Shown one piece after another: positions 6,219 through 6,802 of a DNA stretch of 6,802 nucleotides. Source of the DNA: Vulcanimicrobiota bacterium (GTDB lineage Bacteria > Eremiobacterota > Eremiobacteria > Baltobacterales > Baltobacteraceae). The stretch covers positions 1 to 6,802 of the forward strand of contig JASHZC010000028.1 in assembly GCA_030042755.1 (NCBI GenBank), read 5' to 3'. Numbering within the stretch: position 1 is the first letter of the stretch; each line of letters begins with the position of its first letter. A program made the translations under genes and the position numbers. The notes below the pieces were generated by a model that did not search any database, had not been told where the DNA came from, and worked only from the letters and a program-made list of their open reading frames with translations.

Positions 6219-6431
6219 TTAGTTGCGGCGGCGGTCCCAGGGGCCGAATACTTCCCTGCGCAAACGCAAATCGGCAGCTTCTCGCTCCTCGTGCTCGGCG
6301 ATCCCGGCATCGAGGTCGGCGATCATGCTCCGCAAGCGGTTCGACGTTTCCTCAGGGCTTGCGATGAGTCGCGGCTCACCTGCAAGGCGACCTGCGAACG
6401 ACCAAAACGGCGTTTTCCATGAACTAAACAT
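6219..6431 (-). CDS. Small hypothetical protein, charged helical, 70 aa
   Basis: A 70-residue frame that I do not recognise. In its favour, ATG 6431 is preceded by GGGAG (complement of 6438-6442) at a six-base spacing, and the frame fills the gap between the oxidase stop and the divergent spacer almost exactly, ending 5 bp from the convergent oxidase stop. The protein has an aromatic N-terminus (FSSWKTPFWSF, 2-12). From about residue 27 to 61 it has a charge-rich, probably helical segment with many Glu, Asp and Arg, then ends FGPWDRRRN. There is no signal peptide or membrane segment, so it is likely cytoplasmic. The helix could form a coiled coil or bind a partner; no function is claimed. Overlapping frames on the other strand lack comparable initiation signals. 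Confidence 0.55.
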   Translation of the reverse strand: MFSSWKTPFWSFAGRLAGEPRLIASPEETSNRLRSMIADLDAGIAEHEEREAADLRLRREVFGPWDRRRN

Positions 6432-6465
6432 TGTGCGCTCCCAGCGGTAGATGAAAGGGCACCGC

Positions 6466-6488
6466 CACCGTCTCTAAAGCAGACGGTG
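6466..6488. repeat. Perfect 8-bp inverted repeat, operator-like
   Basis: CACCGTCT (6466-6473) and AGACGGTG (6481-6488) are exact reverse complements separated by seven bases. The dyad begins 35 bp upstream of the small ORF's start. No T-run follows on either strand, which argues against an intrinsic terminator. It could be a repressor operator or a hairpin in the leader of the small gene. Confidence 0.6.
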
Positions 6489-6516
6489 TGCTCGCCAGGA
6501 AAATGCTAACACGAAA

Positions 6517-6533
6517 CGCCCGCTGGGCGGGCG
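6517..6533. repeat. GC-only 7-bp hairpin
   Basis: CGCCCGC (6517-6523) and GCGGGCG (6527-6533) form a perfect stem around a TGG loop. On the minus strand the stem is followed by TTTCGTGTT, a weak U-tract, so a poor intrinsic terminator reading leftward is possible, but no upstream leftward gene is visible to need one. Confidence 0.5.
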
Positions 6534-6574
6534 GGTCGTAGGTCCCCGAATGTACACACATTGTAAGGACATAG

Positions 6575-6597
6575 GACCTCCCCCTTAATGGGGGGTC
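6575..6597. repeat. C-run/G-run hairpin next to the glycosyltransferase ribosome site (REP-like)
   Basis: Five C (6580-6584) and five of six G (6590-6594) can pair around a TTAAT loop, with imperfect extension by GA (6575-6576) and TC (6596-6597). A further G-rich stretch (6598-6605) follows directly and runs to the ATG at 6608, so the same C-run could also pair there. The pattern resembles dispersed REP-type palindromes seen in many GC-rich genomes, but only one copy is in this window. Confidence 0.5.
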
Positions 6598-6607
6598 GGG
6601 TGGGGAA

Positions 6608-6802
6608 ATGAGCAGAGGGACTGCATGGGCCGCGGCTAGCGTGGCAACAATCGTGGCATTCGTGCATCTTGCCGTTGCGGGGCGATACGACGCATTCCGC
6701 AACGAGCTGTACTTCATCGTTTGCGGACGCCATCCGGCGCTCGGTTACGTCGATCAGCCGCCGCTCGTGCCGCTGCTAGCAGCGGCAACTCAAGTCTTCG
6801 GG
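6608..6802 (+). CDS. Glycosyltransferase family 39 / ArnT-like membrane transferase (N-terminal part)
   Basis: The first 65 codons of a gene that runs off the right edge. Residues about 7-24 form a hydrophobic first transmembrane helix. The loop after it reads RYDAFRNELYFIVCGRHP (26-43) and then GYVDQPPLVPLLAA (46-59), a characteristic block of PMT_2/GT-C transferases that move a sugar from a polyprenyl-phosphate donor to an acceptor on the outer face of the cytoplasmic membrane. The Glu of the acidic pair in this loop is kept (Glu33); the preceding residue is Asn32 rather than the Asp seen in many members. ATG 6608 is chosen because an in-frame TAG lies at 6572-6574 and G-rich sequence (GGG at 6598-6600, GGGG at 6602-6605) can serve as ribosome site. 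Donor and acceptor cannot be told from this part. Confidence 0.82.
   Translation, partial: MSRGTAWAAASVATIVAFVHLAVAGRYDAFRNELYFIVCGRHPALGYVDQPPLVPLLAAATQVFG

Larger units (their letters stand above)
6432..6607. promoter_or_regulatory. Structured divergent spacer between the small ORF and the glycosyltransferase gene
   Basis: This 176-bp region lies between two outward-facing starts and should hold both promoters, although no clear -35/-10 pair stands out. It contains three separate inverted repeats (6466-6488, 6517-6533, 6575-6597) and a G-rich tract running into the glycosyltransferase start. Frames that cross it look non-coding. Confidence 0.5.

Noticed and set aside
6517..6545. Intrinsic terminator at the GC hairpin
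   Set aside because: No proper T-run follows on the plus strand, and the minus-strand tract is interrupted with no gene to terminate.
6689..6710. Loss of a catalytic Asp in the GT39 protein (RNEL instead of RDEL)
   Set aside because: As far as I recall, Asn at this place is common in one subgroup of the family, and the Glu is kept, so it is not evidence of inactivation.
6424..6717. 97-codon minus-strand frame across the divergent spacer
   Set aside because: It overlaps the clearly conserved GT39 N-terminus and the inverted repeats, and its translation looks like a shadow (no domain, odd composition).
1..6802. tRNA, rRNA, CRISPR, insertion sequence or attachment site
   Set aside because: Looked for characteristic arms, repeats with regular spacing, transposase motifs and terminal repeats; none seen.

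Overview
The window reads as chromosomal DNA of a moderately GC-rich, free-living bacterium. No mobile element, phage, CRISPR or structural RNA gene was seen. The genes are densely packed, with overlaps and gaps of only a few bases. The hexamer CGATCG is strikingly frequent. Lineage cannot be fixed from sequence alone. The mix (a DUF1858-Mrp fusion lacking the usual C-terminal CxxC, a HemL-type enzyme, a four-domain multicopper oxidase, a GT39-type transferase) would suit an uncultured soil or rock phylum, but that is a guess.

Layout. (1) Left edge: the 3' end of a rightward gene I do not recognise, followed by a complete PEP mutase/isocitrate lyase-superfamily gene (125-904). (2) Leftward block: an Mrp-type Fe-S carrier ATPase (2500-1394) followed 7 bp later by a SixA-type histidine phosphatase (1386-907). 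The block meets the PEP mutase gene tail to tail with a 2-bp gap. (3) Rightward block, divergent from mrp across 43 bp: a DprA-like gene that has lost its central motif and its reading frame (2544-3016), a HemL-type aminomutase starting in a 4-bp overlap with it (3013-4284), and a secreted multicopper oxidase (4324-6213). (4) Right end: a leftward 70-codon hypothetical gene (6431-6219), a 176-bp divergent spacer with three inverted repeats, and the first 65 codons of a membrane glycosyltransferase (6608 to the window edge).

The most interesting object is the multicopper oxidase. It looks like a tandem duplication of a two-cupredoxin unit in which the copper ligands were lost in complementary fashion: domains 1 and 4 are dead, domains 2 and 3 are live. 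All eight trinuclear-cluster histidines and the type-1 site therefore fall on the middle two domains, in the reverse of the order seen in three-domain laccases. The second point is the DprA-like gene, where a deletion has removed the SGxARG-type core and shifted the frame, upstream of a hemL-type start that has no clear ribosome-binding site of its own. The genes do not form one obvious pathway. The firmest functional pairing is mrp with sixA, which look co-transcribed and possibly translationally linked.
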